From NCBI GenBank assembly GCA_014763765.1, contig JACXUT010000008.1, forward strand, positions 1 through 38,242: a stretch of 38,242 bases of DNA. Direction: 5' to 3'. Both the position numbers and the translations under genes were made by a program. How positions within the stretch are numbered: the stretch's first letter is position 1; each line of letters opens with the position of its first letter. Below, one piece after another: positions 8,042-16,202 of this stretch. This stretch comes from Micrococcales bacterium (GTDB lineage: Bacteria; Actinomycetota; Actinomycetes; Actinomycetales; Cellulomonadaceae). Below the pieces are notes generated by a model that saw only the letters and a program-made list of their open reading frames with translations, ran no database searches and was not told the DNA's origin.

Positions 8042-8817
8042 TGGTCACCCTCACCCACGTCGGAGGGCCGACCACCGTCATCGAGGTGGGCGGCTGGCGG
8101 ATCCTCACGGACCCGACGTTCGACGCCCCCGGCCGGACCTACCGGTTCGGCTGGGGGACGTCGTCGCGCAAGACCACCGGTCCCGCCCTCGGTGCCGGGG
8201 ACGTCGGCCCGGTCGACGTCGTGCTGCTGAGCCACGACCACCACGCCGACAACCTCGACGACACCGGCCGGTCGCTCCTGGCGGGGGCGGTGGTCGTGAC
8301 GACGGCGCCGGGCGCGGTGCGGCTGGGGAGCGGCGCGCGGGGGCTGCGGCCGTGGGAGGTGACGCGTCTGGCGGCGCCGGGCCGGCCGGACCTGACCGTC
8401 ACGGCGACGCCCTGCCGGCACGGGCCGCCCGGCAGCCGCGCGCTCGTCGGGGAGGTGGTCGGGTTCCTGGTCACGTGGGAGGGGCAGCGGCACGGGGCGC
8501 TGTGGGTGTCGGGCGACACGACGCTGTTCCGCGGGGTGCGCCAGGTCGCGCGGCGTGCGCAGGTGAGCGTCGCGGTGCTGCACCTGGGCGGGGTGCGGTT
8601 CCCGGTGACCGGCCCGCTGCGCTACTCGATGACGGGGGCGGACGCGGTCGGGCTCTGCCGCGAGCTGCGCCCCCGGACCGTGGTGCCCGTGCACTACGAG
8701 GGCTGGTCCCACTTCGCGCAGGGGCGGACCGAGCTGGCGGCGGAGCTCGCGTCGGCGCGGATGGTCGCGGACGTGGAGTGGCCCGTGCCGGGCGTGCCGC
8801 TGCCGCTGGAGGTGTGA
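8041..8817 (+). CDS. metallo-beta-lactamase-fold hydrolase (UlaG-like)
   Basis: This 258-residue MBL-fold protein opens with 'THVGGPTTVIEVGGWRILTD', the first strand pair of the UlaG/L-ascorbate-6-phosphate-lactonase-like branch. The metal-binding motif is SHDHHADN, with His65, His67 and Asp70. Further ligands are likely the His of CRHGP, the Asp of SGDT and the His of VPVHYEGW. It is translated in overlap with the preceding alpha/beta hydrolase. Members of this branch cut lactones, phosphodiesters or acyl-amines, and the substrate is not readable here. It ends 8 bp before the convergent AraC-family gene with no visible hairpin between them. Confidence 0.88.
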   Translation: MVTLTHVGGPTTVIEVGGWRILTDPTFDAPGRTYRFGWGTSSRKTTGPALGAGDVGPVDVVLLSHDHHADNLDDTGRSLLAGAVVVTTAPGAVRLGSGARGLRPWEVTRLAAPGRPDLTVTATPCRHGPPGSRALVGEVVGFLVTWEGQRHGALWVSGDTTLFRGVRQVARRAQVSVAVLHLGGVRFPVTGPLRYSMTGADAVGLCRELRPRTVVPVHYEGWSHFAQGRTELAAELASARMVADVEWPVPGVPLPLEV

Positions 8818-8825
8818 CCGCGGCC

Positions 8826-9794
8826 CTACGGCGCCGGAGTGCTGCGGGCGTGCCGGGCACGCCACTCCCGCGGCGTCACCCCGAACGCCTGGTGGAACCG
8901 GCTGGTGAAGAAGCTGGGGCTGGTAAACCCCCACGACCGCGCCACCGCGGCGATGGTCCGGTGCTGGAGCGCGGGTCGCGCGAGGTCGCCCCGCGCACCC
9001 TCCAGGCGCTGCTCGATGACGACCTGCTCCAGGCTGCGCCCCCGTGACTCGTAGAGCTTGTACAGCAGCCGCACCGAGATGCCGGCGGCCGCGGCGATCC
9101 GCGCGGGGCTGAGGTCGCGGTCGCGGAGGTGGGCGCGCAGGTACGCCTCGACCCGGGTGCGCTCCGTGGCGTGCATCGCCTCCCGCTGCTGCCGCGCGTC
9201 GCCCGCCACCGAGACGATCAGCGCGCGCATCAGCGCGACCGACGCCGCCCCCACGTCCGCGGCCGCTCCGCCGGCCCCGATCGACTCGGCCCCGGTCAGG
9301 ACCCGGAGCATGTGGTCGCGCACCAGGGGGTACAACGGGCTCGCCGTGGGGTCGGCGATGGCGCGGCGGATCTGGTCCATCGGCAGCGCGAGGTCGTCGT
9401 ACTCGACGTGCAACGCGTACGACGCGCCCGGGCCGGACCACCCGTACACGTAGGGCGAGGACAGGTCCACCAGGATGAGGTCCCGGGCGCCGAACGCGCG
9501 CACGTCGTCACCTCCGTCGCGCTCCAGCCGGTTGGTGGTCCGCAGGGGGAGGGCGCACGCGATCGGGCTCTCGTTCATGGACCGTGCCGCCCGGGGCGTG
9601 CGCCGCAGCGTGGTCCCGGTCGCCTCGATGGTGAAGACCTTCGCGACGCCGAGCGGGACCACGTGGCACTCCGCCGCGAAGTCCGCCGGGTCGTCGAACG
9701 TCGCCAGGCTCACCGTCGAGTTGCTGCTGACGGCGTGCTGGAAGGCCGCGACCCGGTCGGTCGGCGGCAGTGCGGTGGTGTCCAGGACCTGCAT
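8826..9794 (-). CDS. AraC-family transcriptional regulator
   Basis: A 322-residue regulator. The N-terminal about 190 residues ('FQHAVSSNSTVSLATFDDP', 'SSPYVYGWSGPGASYALHVE') resemble the AraC_binding_2 sensor fold found with NphR/FeaR-type activators. The C-terminal about 95 residues are a complete AraC DNA-binding domain with two helix-turn-helix units: 'LSPARIAAAAGISVRLLYKL' and 'TIAAVARSWGFTSPSFFTSR', ending in FGVTPREWR. It faces the hydrolase pair tail-to-tail and is followed, on the other side of its promoter, by the end of the pentonate operon. Neither arrangement proves its target. The start ATG 9794 follows a GGGGGA stretch. Confidence 0.92.
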   Translation of the reverse strand: MQVLDTTALPPTDRVAAFQHAVSSNSTVSLATFDDPADFAAECHVVPLGVAKVFTIEATGTTLRRTPRAARSMNESPIACALPLRTTNRLERDGGDDVRAFGARDLILVDLSSPYVYGWSGPGASYALHVEYDDLALPMDQIRRAIADPTASPLYPLVRDHMLRVLTGAESIGAGGAAADVGAASVALMRALIVSVAGDARQQREAMHATERTRVEAYLRAHLRDRDLSPARIAAAAGISVRLLYKLYESRGRSLEQVVIEQRLEGARGDLARPALQHRTIAAVARSWGFTSPSFFTSRFHQAFGVTPREWRARHARSTPAP

Positions 9795-9862
9795 GCGCGT
9801 TCCCCCGTCCCCGCAGTCCGCGCGGTCGGCCCCTGTCGCGCGGAGGCAGGGCGGGCCGCGTC

Positions 9863-9882
9863 GGCGGGATCCCCCTCCCGCC
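9863..9882 (-). terminator. hairpin after the pentonate dehydratase gene
   Basis: The 170-bp gap between the AraC-family start and the dehydratase stop contains a 7-bp GC-rich stem (GGCGGGA/TCCCGCC) with a 6-nt loop. It could end the leftward operon. The rest of the gap should also hold the AraC promoter, but no clear -10/-35 pair is visible. Confidence 0.4.
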
Positions 9883-9964
9883 CGGACCGGTCGGGACGAT
9901 GGTCGCGCGTTCCGACCCGCCGATCAACGGTCGGGGCGCGATCCGGGGCGCACCGCGCGGGACG

Positions 9965-12028
9965 TCAGCCCCGACCGCCGTGCTCGTCCGGCGCGCCGCC
10001 GCCGTCCGCGGCCAGCGCCGCCGTCCCCGCCCGCAGCACCTCGACGATGCGGTCCACGTCGTACACCGCCCCGCCCCACGTCCCGCCGCTGGCGTCCTGG
10101 AGCGCCGCCCACAGCCGCGTGTCGTCGGGCAGCAGCGGGTGGGGCGCGAGCCCGGGGTGCGGCGGCCGCGCGGCGAGCACGGCGGCGCCCTCGACCGCCG
10201 ACACACGCTCCCCGTCCACCGAACCGACGTAGTCGACCGACCCCTCGAGGCGCTCCACGTCGACGCGGATCGACACGACGTCCCCGTCGCGGAGCCGCCC
10301 GAGCGGGCCGCCGGCGAGCGCCTCCGGCCCGACGTGGCCGATGCAGGCGCCGGTGGAGACGCCGGAGAACCGCGCGTCGGTGACGAGCGAGATCTCCTTG
10401 CCGTAGGAGAGGTGCTTGAGCGCGGACGTGACCTGGTAGGTCTCCTCCATGCCGGTGCCGAGCGGGCCGCCGCCCATGATGACCATGATGTCGCCGGGGT
10501 GGACGTCGTGGGCCTTGATGGCGGCGATGGCGTCGGCCTCGGAGGTGTAGACCCGCGCCGGGCCGGTGTGCTCGAACACGCCGTCGGTGATGCGGGACGG
10601 GTCGATGGCGGTGGACTTGATGACGGAGCCCTCGGGGGCGAGGTTGCCCATCGGGAACGCGGTGGTCGGCGTGAGGCCGCGGCGGCGCGCCTGGTCGGGG
10701 CTCATGATGACGTCGTCGGGCTCGACGTGCTCCTGGTCGCGCAGGGCCTGGTGCATGCGGGCGCGGCGCTCGGAGCCGGCCCACCAGTCGAGCACGGTGC
10801 CGAGGGTCTCGCCGGTGGCGGTGAGCGCGTCGAGGTGCAGCAGGCCGAGGTCGCGCAGGTGGAGCATGACCTCCGGGGTGCCGCCGGCGAGGAACATCCG
10901 GACGGTGGGGTGCTGCACGGGCCCGTTGGGGAGCACGCTGACGATGCGGGGCACGGCCCGGTTGATGCGCGCCCAGTCGTCGACGGTGGGGCGCGGGACT
11001 CCGGCGGCGTGGGCGATGGCGGGCAGGTGCAGCAGCAGGTTGGTGGACCCGCCGACGGCGGCGTGCACGACCATCGCGTTCTCGAACGCCTCGGGGGTGA
11101 GGACGTCGCGCGTCGTGATGCCGCGGCGCCGCATGTCGAGCAGGGCGCGCGCGGACTGCCGGGCGATCTCCGCCCAGACGGGCTCCCCGGAGGGCGCGAG
11201 CGCGGAGTGGGGGAGCGCGAGGCCGAGCGCCTCCGCGATCACCTGGCTGGTGCCGGCGGTCCCGAGGAAGTGGCAGCCGCCGCCGGGGGACGCGCACGCG
11301 CGGCAGCCGAGCTCGGACGCGTCGGCGAGGCTCAGCTCGTCGTTGGCGAACCGCGCGCCGAGGGTCTGCACGCGCGCGAGGTCCTCGCCGGTGGTGGGCG
11401 GCAGCGTGACGCCGCCGGGCACCAGGACCGTCGGCAGGTCGTGCTGGGAGGCGAGCGCCATCATCGTGGCGGGCAGCCCCTTGTCGCAGGTCGCGACGCC
11501 CATGACGGCGTGCCGGGTCGGCAGCGAGCGGATGAGCCGGCGCATGACGGTGGCGCCGTCGTTGCGGTACGGCAGCGAGTCGAACATGCCGGTGGTGCCC
11601 TGCGACCGGCCGTCGCACTGGTCGGAGACGAACGACGCGAACGGCAGCCCGCCGGCCTCGGCGATGGTCTCGGACGCGGCGCGCACCTGGTCGACCAGCT
11701 CGAAGTGCCCGGAGTGCAGGCCGAGCGCGATCGGGTCGCCGGCCTCGGACCGCAGCCCGCCGGCGGTGGAGACGATCATGACCTGCGGGCCCAGCATGTT
11801 GGCGCGCGGCCAGCCCATCCCGGCGTTCTGCGTCATGCCGAACACGTCGCCGCTGGGGGAGTCGCGCAGCACCTCGGCGGTCAGCGGCAGCCGCCCGCGC
11901 GGCCCCTCGGCGTGCGAGCGGACCGCGTAGATGCCGTCGTGCGGCTGCAGCAGCCCGTCCAGCACGGCCTCCGGCGTGCGGTCCGACGCGCCCTCGGGCG
12001 CGCCCTCCCGCGGGCCCGCCCCCGTCAC
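9965..12028 (-). CDS. D-xylonate/pentonate dehydratase, YjhG/YagF family (IlvD/Edd superfamily)
   Basis: This enzyme dehydrates a pentonic acid such as D-xylonate to 2-keto-3-deoxypentonate, the entry step of the Dahms pathway. The 687-residue protein closely matches remembered E. coli YjhG/YagF over most of its length, including 'SDQCDGRSQGTTGMFDSLPY', 'GVATCDKGLPATMMALA', 'CRACASPGGGCHFLGTAGTS', 'AVGGSTNLLLH' and 'LITDARFSGVSTGACIG'-type motifs. The cysteines in the first three motifs are the family's Fe-S cluster ligands. It is therefore a sugar-acid dehydratase and not the branched-chain amino-acid enzyme IlvD. The GTG start (12028) overlaps the aldolase stop by four bases. It is the last gene of the three-gene leftward operon and has an N-terminal extension of about 30 residues. 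Confidence 0.9.
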   Translation of the reverse strand: MTGAGPREGAPEGASDRTPEAVLDGLLQPHDGIYAVRSHAEGPRGRLPLTAEVLRDSPSGDVFGMTQNAGMGWPRANMLGPQVMIVSTAGGLRSEAGDPIALGLHSGHFELVDQVRAASETIAEAGGLPFASFVSDQCDGRSQGTTGMFDSLPYRNDGATVMRRLIRSLPTRHAVMGVATCDKGLPATMMALASQHDLPTVLVPGGVTLPPTTGEDLARVQTLGARFANDELSLADASELGCRACASPGGGCHFLGTAGTSQVIAEALGLALPHSALAPSGEPVWAEIARQSARALLDMRRRGITTRDVLTPEAFENAMVVHAAVGGSTNLLLHLPAIAHAAGVPRPTVDDWARINRAVPRIVSVLPNGPVQHPTVRMFLAGGTPEVMLHLRDLGLLHLDALTATGETLGTVLDWWAGSERRARMHQALRDQEHVEPDDVIMSPDQARRRGLTPTTAFPMGNLAPEGSVIKSTAIDPSRITDGVFEHTGPARVYTSEADAIAAIKAHDVHPGDIMVIMGGGPLGTGMEETYQVTSALKHLSYGKEISLVTDARFSGVSTGACIGHVGPEALAGGPLGRLRDGDVVSIRVDVERLEGSVDYVGSVDGERVSAVEGAAVLAARPPHPGLAPHPLLPDDTRLWAALQDASGGTWGGAVYDVDRIVEVLRAGTAALAADGGGAPDEHGGRG

Positions 12029-12927
12029 GGCATGTCCTCGACGGTGGCCATGAGCGCGGCGAGCGCCTCGGCCTGCTCGGGCGTCGCGGGCAGGTGCGGC
12101 GCGGTGGAGTGGTGCTCCAGACGGACGCCCCGCCCGACCATGCCCTCCTTGAGCAGCGGGAAGAACGGCGCGCCCAGGGAGTACAGCCCCATGAGCACGT
12201 CGATGCGCCGCTGGGCCCGCGCGATGGCGGCCGCGTCGCCGGAGTCGACGGCCCGCACGTACGCGGCGCAGTACTCCGGGTACAGGTTCGCGAGCCCGCC
12301 GATGGCGCCGGCGCCGCCGGAGGTCACCACGTGGTGCAGGTTCTCGTCGAACCCGGCGAACACCCGGAAGTCCGGGAACTCCGGCAGCAGCTCGGTGAGC
12401 AGGCGCCGGGTGTGGCCGACCTCCAGCACGGTGTCCTTGTAGCCGACGATGTTCGGGTGCCGGCGCAGCAGCCGCCGCGTGACGTCCGGGCCCAGGTCGT
12501 AGCCGGTGCGGGCGGGGAAGTTGTACAGGTAGATGTCGCCCGGCACCTGCTCCGCGATCGCCGAGTAGTACGCCTCGATGCTCGCGTCCTCGAGCGCGAA
12601 GAAATAGGGGCTGACGATCATCACGGCGGGTGCCCCGGCGTCCAGGGCGTAGCGGCTGAGCTCGACGGTCTCGTCCACCCGCAGGCACGCGGTGCCGACG
12701 ATCAGGTCGGCGCGCGGCGCGACGTGCCGGACGGCCAGGTCGATGAGCTCGCGCTTCTGCTCGGGCAGCAGCGCGAAGAACTCGCCGGTGCTGCCCATGA
12801 GGACGATGCCGTCGACGCCGCCGTCGAGGATGTGCTCCCAGACGGCCAGGTTGCCGTCGCGGTCGAGGGTGCCGTCGGCGTGGAACGCGGTGACGGCGGG
12901 GGCGTAGAACCGGGCCACCGCGCTCAC
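12025..12927 (-). CDS. 2-keto-3-deoxypentonate aldolase, YjhH/YagE-like (DapA/NAL superfamily)
   Basis: This 300-residue class I lyase is of the dihydrodipicolinate synthase/N-acetylneuraminate lyase superfamily. Visible hallmarks are GSTGEF near residue 45, Tyr135 in YNFPARTG and the Schiff-base Lys164 in GYKDTV. Beside a YjhG-type dehydratase the best assignment is the YjhH/YagE aldolase, which splits 2-keto-3-deoxypentonate into pyruvate and glycolaldehyde. E. coli pairs the same two families. It overlaps its neighbours by four bases on both sides (GTGA at 12924-12927 and 12025-12028), so stoichiometric co-translation is likely. Two adjacent GTG codons (12930 and 12927) could start it; 12927 gives the 4-bp overlap. 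No glycolaldehyde dehydrogenase is in the window. Confidence 0.88.
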   Translation of the reverse strand: MSAVARFYAPAVTAFHADGTLDRDGNLAVWEHILDGGVDGIVLMGSTGEFFALLPEQKRELIDLAVRHVAPRADLIVGTACLRVDETVELSRYALDAGAPAVMIVSPYFFALEDASIEAYYSAIAEQVPGDIYLYNFPARTGYDLGPDVTRRLLRRHPNIVGYKDTVLEVGHTRRLLTELLPEFPDFRVFAGFDENLHHVVTSGGAGAIGGLANLYPEYCAAYVRAVDSGDAAAIARAQRRIDVLMGLYSLGAPFFPLLKEGMVGRGVRLEHHSTAPHLPATPEQAEALAALMATVEDMP

Positions 12928-14894
12928 CACACCCGGACGCGCGCGGCGCCGTCGGCGAGGGAGGCCAGCGGGCCCGGCGGGTAGGCGGTCCCGGGTTCCT
13001 TGCGGTGCCCGACCAGGTCGACGTCGGCGACGACGGGTGTGCCGTCCGGGTTCTCGTACGACGCCGACGCGATGCGGACGTGGCCGAGGTCCCGGCCGGT
13101 CACGACGCCGACGCGCGGCGCGACCAGGGCGCCGGGCAGGTCGTGCTCCAGGTAGACGGCGTCGCCCTCGTCGACCACCCGCACGGTCGCGGGCCCGGCG
13201 ACGGTGACGGCGTCGGTCTCGTGCGAGGCGGGCCGGGCGCCGTCCGCGTAGGCGTTCGACCGGACGTACGCCGGCTGCTGCTCGAGGTGGAACCGGGAGT
13301 GGTCGCCGGCCCCGCCGGGCGTCCCCACCCGGCGCAGGTACTCCTCCCACGACCCGGGCGCGCCGTCGTAGGCGTGCGTGCCGAACGTCTCGGGCGGGAA
13401 CTCCTCCAGCACCAGCGGCGCGTCCGGGCCGTACACGCCGCGCCGCGCGCCGACGAACAGGTTGCCGACGTACCGGTCGTCGCCGGCGTAGACGAACGCG
13501 TAGCCCGCCACCTGCGTGGAGTGCGGCACGTGGTACGGCGTCGCGCGGTCCAGCACGGCCTGCATCCGCACGGCGCCGAGCACCAGGTTGTGCAGGAACG
13601 CGTTGCCCTGGCTGAACAGCTCGATCGCCGCGGGGGAGGCCAGCACGTTGTGGTCGACCGTCGCGGGACCGTGCGCCACCTCGATGAACAGGTCGCGGAT
13701 GTTGCCGTACAGCAGGTTGCGGGTGACGCGCGTGCCCTGCACCTGCCAGTCGAGCCAGATGCCGAGCGTGGTGTCGTGCACGCGGTTGTGCCGGATGACG
13801 ACGTCGAGCGGGGCGTGCAGCTTGATGCCCGCGATCTCGTAGCCGGAGAACTCGTGCTTGGTGCCGATGCGGTGGATGTGGTTGTCCTCGATGGTCGAGA
13901 ACGCGCAGCCCAGGTGCCCGACGACGCCGTTCTGCCCGCAGTCGCGGATCTCGTTGCGGCGCACGACGTGGGAGCCGACGCGCTCGCGCTCCCAGCCCTG
14001 GTGCAGGGCGGTGAACACGGACTCGAGCTGGTACTGGTAGCCGGGCTTGTCGCCGCGCTCGTGGGCGAAGTTGTCGCCGCTCGCCGCGGTCTTGCCCAGG
14101 GAGATCCCCGCGCACGTCGCGTCGCGGACCAGGTTGTCCTCGATGACCCAGCCCCTCGACCAGCCGGGGCCGACGAGGCCGAGCTGCTCGGCGGTCGGCG
14201 GCGCCCACGGCGTGGCGGCCTGCGCGAGCTCGAAGCCGCGCACCGTGACGTAGTCGATGTGGTGCCGCACGGGCGTGAACACGGAGGGCCGGACGTTGAC
14301 CTCGACCAGGGAGGCGTTCGGGTCGGCGCCGCCGAAGTTGGCCCAGATCGTCGTGACGTCCTCGCCGACCTCCGCGTACCAGACGAGCACGGTGCGGTCG
14401 GGCTCCAGCAGCTCCGTGTCGAGCGCGGTCCACTGGTAGCGGACGTGGGTGCGGCGCTCGGGCGCGGCGACGGCGGCGCGGTCCTGCGCCTCGTGCAGGG
14501 AGCGGCCGTCCAGGTAGACCGCGCCGCGGTGGACGACGGGGCCGGGGTGCAGCCAGTCGCCGGCGACGGGCTCGTCGAACGGGTTGAGCTCCCCGAACAG
14601 CGTGTTCGGCACCTCGGCGCGCCAGACCGTGCCCCCCTCGGGCACCCAGCCGGTGACGACCTCCGCGCCGCTGATCGTCACGTGCTCGCCCGGGGCGGCC
14701 TCGAACGTGATGCGGCGGTCGTCGCCGGTGCCGCCGCGCACCGGGCGCACCCACTCGCGGTAGGTGCCCTCGTGGACCTGCACGGTGTCGCCGGGCATCG
14801 CCGCGCGGGCGGCGCGGTTGACGGTGCGGAACGGGGCGCCGGGGGAGCCGTCCGCGCGGTCCGAGCCGGTCACGGCGACGTGGAAGGTGGTCAC
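12924..14894 (-). CDS. GH120 beta-xylosidase (parallel beta-helix)
   Basis: A 656-residue right-handed parallel beta-helix protein that matches GH120, the family of Thermoanaerobacterium saccharolyticum XylC. The catalytic pair known for that enzyme is Asp382 and Glu405. Here the Asp of GIWLDW falls at residue 382 by my count, and the Glu of DLFIEV lies 23 residues later at 405. Repeated strand-turn motifs (VIEDNLVRD, VVRRNEIRD, VIRHNRVHD, VTRNLLYGN) show the coils of the helix. There is no signal peptide, so it should act on imported xylo-oligosaccharides in the cytoplasm. GTG 14894 follows GGAGGAC. It is first in an operon with the pentonate aldolase and dehydratase, and an operator-like palindrome lies in its leader region. 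Confidence 0.88.
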   Translation of the reverse strand: MTTFHVAVTGSDRADGSPGAPFRTVNRAARAAMPGDTVQVHEGTYREWVRPVRGGTGDDRRITFEAAPGEHVTISGAEVVTGWVPEGGTVWRAEVPNTLFGELNPFDEPVAGDWLHPGPVVHRGAVYLDGRSLHEAQDRAAVAAPERRTHVRYQWTALDTELLEPDRTVLVWYAEVGEDVTTIWANFGGADPNASLVEVNVRPSVFTPVRHHIDYVTVRGFELAQAATPWAPPTAEQLGLVGPGWSRGWVIEDNLVRDATCAGISLGKTAASGDNFAHERGDKPGYQYQLESVFTALHQGWERERVGSHVVRRNEIRDCGQNGVVGHLGCAFSTIEDNHIHRIGTKHEFSGYEIAGIKLHAPLDVVIRHNRVHDTTLGIWLDWQVQGTRVTRNLLYGNIRDLFIEVAHGPATVDHNVLASPAAIELFSQGNAFLHNLVLGAVRMQAVLDRATPYHVPHSTQVAGYAFVYAGDDRYVGNLFVGARRGVYGPDAPLVLEEFPPETFGTHAYDGAPGSWEEYLRRVGTPGGAGDHSRFHLEQQPAYVRSNAYADGARPASHETDAVTVAGPATVRVVDEGDAVYLEHDLPGALVAPRVGVVTGRDLGHVRIASASYENPDGTPVVADVDLVGHRKEPGTAYPPGPLASLADGAARVRVW

Positions 14895-14962
14895 GGCGGA
14901 GGTCCTCCGAGGGGTCGGGCCGGGTGCGGGCGCGCCTCCGCCCGCCGGCGTCGACGCCCCAC

Positions 14963-15005
14963 GCGACGAAACTGTTTCCGTCGCGTTTCTGCTGGATCGA
15001 CCCTA
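14963..15005 (-). promoter_or_regulatory. promoter and LacI-type operator of the GH120 operon
   Basis: On the minus strand a -10 box TAGGGT lies at 15005-15000 with a weak -35 (TTCCGC) 17 bp upstream. Just downstream is GAAAC-T-GTTTC at 14968-14978, inside the imperfect arms GCGACG/CGTCGC (14963-14984). The same core occurs in front of the second LacI gene and the GH39 operon. A repressor bound here would block elongation from this promoter. The binding protein is inferred, most simply one of the two adjacent LacI regulators. Confidence 0.6.
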
Positions 15006-15089
15006 GACGGTGTCGGCGCCGAGCGGAAGTGGGGCGGCGAGCGGCGACGGGTCGCCGCGGCGGCCTACCGGTGGTGGAAAATCTTTCGC

Positions 15090-15102
15090 TAGACTCCCCG
15101 GC
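15090..15102 (+). promoter_or_regulatory. -10 box placing a leaderless start for the first LacI gene
   Basis: TAGACT at 15090-15095 is followed after seven bases by the ATG at 15103. With normal spacing transcription would begin at the start codon, giving a leaderless mRNA. No ribosome binding site precedes this ATG, which supports that reading. The -35 region is not convincing. Confidence 0.5.
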
Positions 15103-16134
15103 ATGTCAGACCGCCCGCGCCGGCCCACGCTCGAGCAGGTCGCCGCCACCGCCGGGGTGTCGACGTCGACCGCCTCCAAGGTGCTCAACGGCCGCCCCGG
15201 CATCTCCGCGGAGACCCGGCGACGCGTCGAGGAGGCCATCGACGCGCTCGGCTACGCGCCCACCACCGGGCCGCGCGCCGGCACCCCGCCGGTCGGGGTG
15301 GCCGTGGTGTTCCGGACGCTGTCGGACATCTACGCGATGCGGGTGCTCGAGGGCGTCGTCGCCTCCGCGCGGGAGCACGGCATCGAGGTCGCCGTCGACG
15401 TGCTCGACGTGCCCGGCGGCAGCACCCCGCCGCTGTCCCCGGGCTGGATCCGCCGCCAGGCCGCCCCCGACCGCGCCGGCGTCGTCCTCGTCACGATGCA
15501 GACCACCGCCGAGCAGCACGCGCTCCTGCGGGACCTCGGCGTCGCGACCGTCCACGTCGACCCCGTGAACCCGCTCGACGACTCGACGGTCTCCGTCGGC
15601 TCCACCAACTTCTCCGGCGGCGTGCAGGCCACCCGCCACCTGCTCGACCTCGGGCACCGCCGCATCGCGTTCGCCGGCGGGGCCGAGTCGTTCCTGCCGT
15701 CCTCGGAGCGGCTCCAGGGCTACCTCAGCATGATGCGCGCCGGCGGCGGCCAGGTGGACGAGGCCCTCGTGCGCTCGCGGGCGCACACGTTCGCCGCGGG
15801 GCTCGAGATGGCGGACCACCTGCTCGACCAGCCCGAGCGGCCCACGGCGGTGTTCGCGGCGTCCGACTCGATCGCGCTCGGCGTGCTCGCGTCCGCGCAG
15901 CGGCACGGGCTGCGCGTGCCGCAGGACCTGTCCGTGGTGGGGTTCGACGACAGCCCGGCGGCCTCGTCGTCCGCCCCGCCCCTCACCACCGTGCGGCAGC
16001 CCGTCGTCGAGATGGGCCGGGTCGCGCTGCGCACGCTGCTGCAGCTCGCGCGCGGCGAGGGCGTGGACTCCCACCACGTGCAGCTCTCGACGACCCTCGT
16101 GGTGCGGGAGTCGACGGCGCCCCCGGCGGGGTGA
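15103..16134 (+). CDS. LacI-family transcriptional regulator (xylo-oligosaccharide locus, copy 1)
   Basis: A 343-residue repressor-type regulator. The N-terminal helix-turn-helix and hinge helix are intact (TLEQVAATAGVSTSTASKVL). A periplasmic-binding-like effector domain follows, with 'RLQGYLSMMRAGGGQVDEAL' and the dimer-face motif 'VPQDLSVVGFDDSPAA'. It is divergent from the GH120 operon and shares that operon's control region. It converges with a second LacI gene 56 bp beyond its stop. The start is set by a TAGACT box seven bases upstream; a longer in-frame reading from 15010 lacks support. Control of the GH120 or GH39 operon is inferred from position and operator repeats; the effector is probably xylose, xylobiose or a related acid. 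Confidence 0.93.
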   Translation: MSDRPRRPTLEQVAATAGVSTSTASKVLNGRPGISAETRRRVEEAIDALGYAPTTGPRAGTPPVGVAVVFRTLSDIYAMRVLEGVVASAREHGIEVAVDVLDVPGGSTPPLSPGWIRRQAAPDRAGVVLVTMQTTAEQHALLRDLGVATVHVDPVNPLDDSTVSVGSTNFSGGVQATRHLLDLGHRRIAFAGGAESFLPSSERLQGYLSMMRAGGGQVDEALVRSRAHTFAAGLEMADHLLDQPERPTAVFAASDSIALGVLASAQRHGLRVPQDLSVVGFDDSPAASSSAPPLTTVRQPVVEMGRVALRTLLQLARGEGVDSHHVQLSTTLVVRESTAPPAG

Positions 16135-16156
16135 CGGGGGCGGTCGGGCCCGGCTC

Positions 16157-16202
16157 GCGCCCCCGGCTCGGGCCGGCACGCGCCCCCGGCTCAGGCCGGC
16201 GC
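16157..16202. repeat. two 23-bp direct repeats between convergent LacI genes
   Basis: The unit GCGCCCCCGGCTCRGGCCGG (first 20 of 23 bp) occurs at 16157-16179 and 16180-16202 with one R difference in the core. It covers the gap between the two convergent regulators and runs over the stop codon of the second. The CCGGC/GCCGG halves could fold and act as a bidirectional terminator. Confidence 0.5.

Noticed and set aside
9965-12028. Branched-chain amino acid enzyme IlvD
   Set aside because: The sequence matches the YjhG/YagF sugar-acid dehydratase group and the gene is translationally linked to a pentonate aldolase and a xylosidase.
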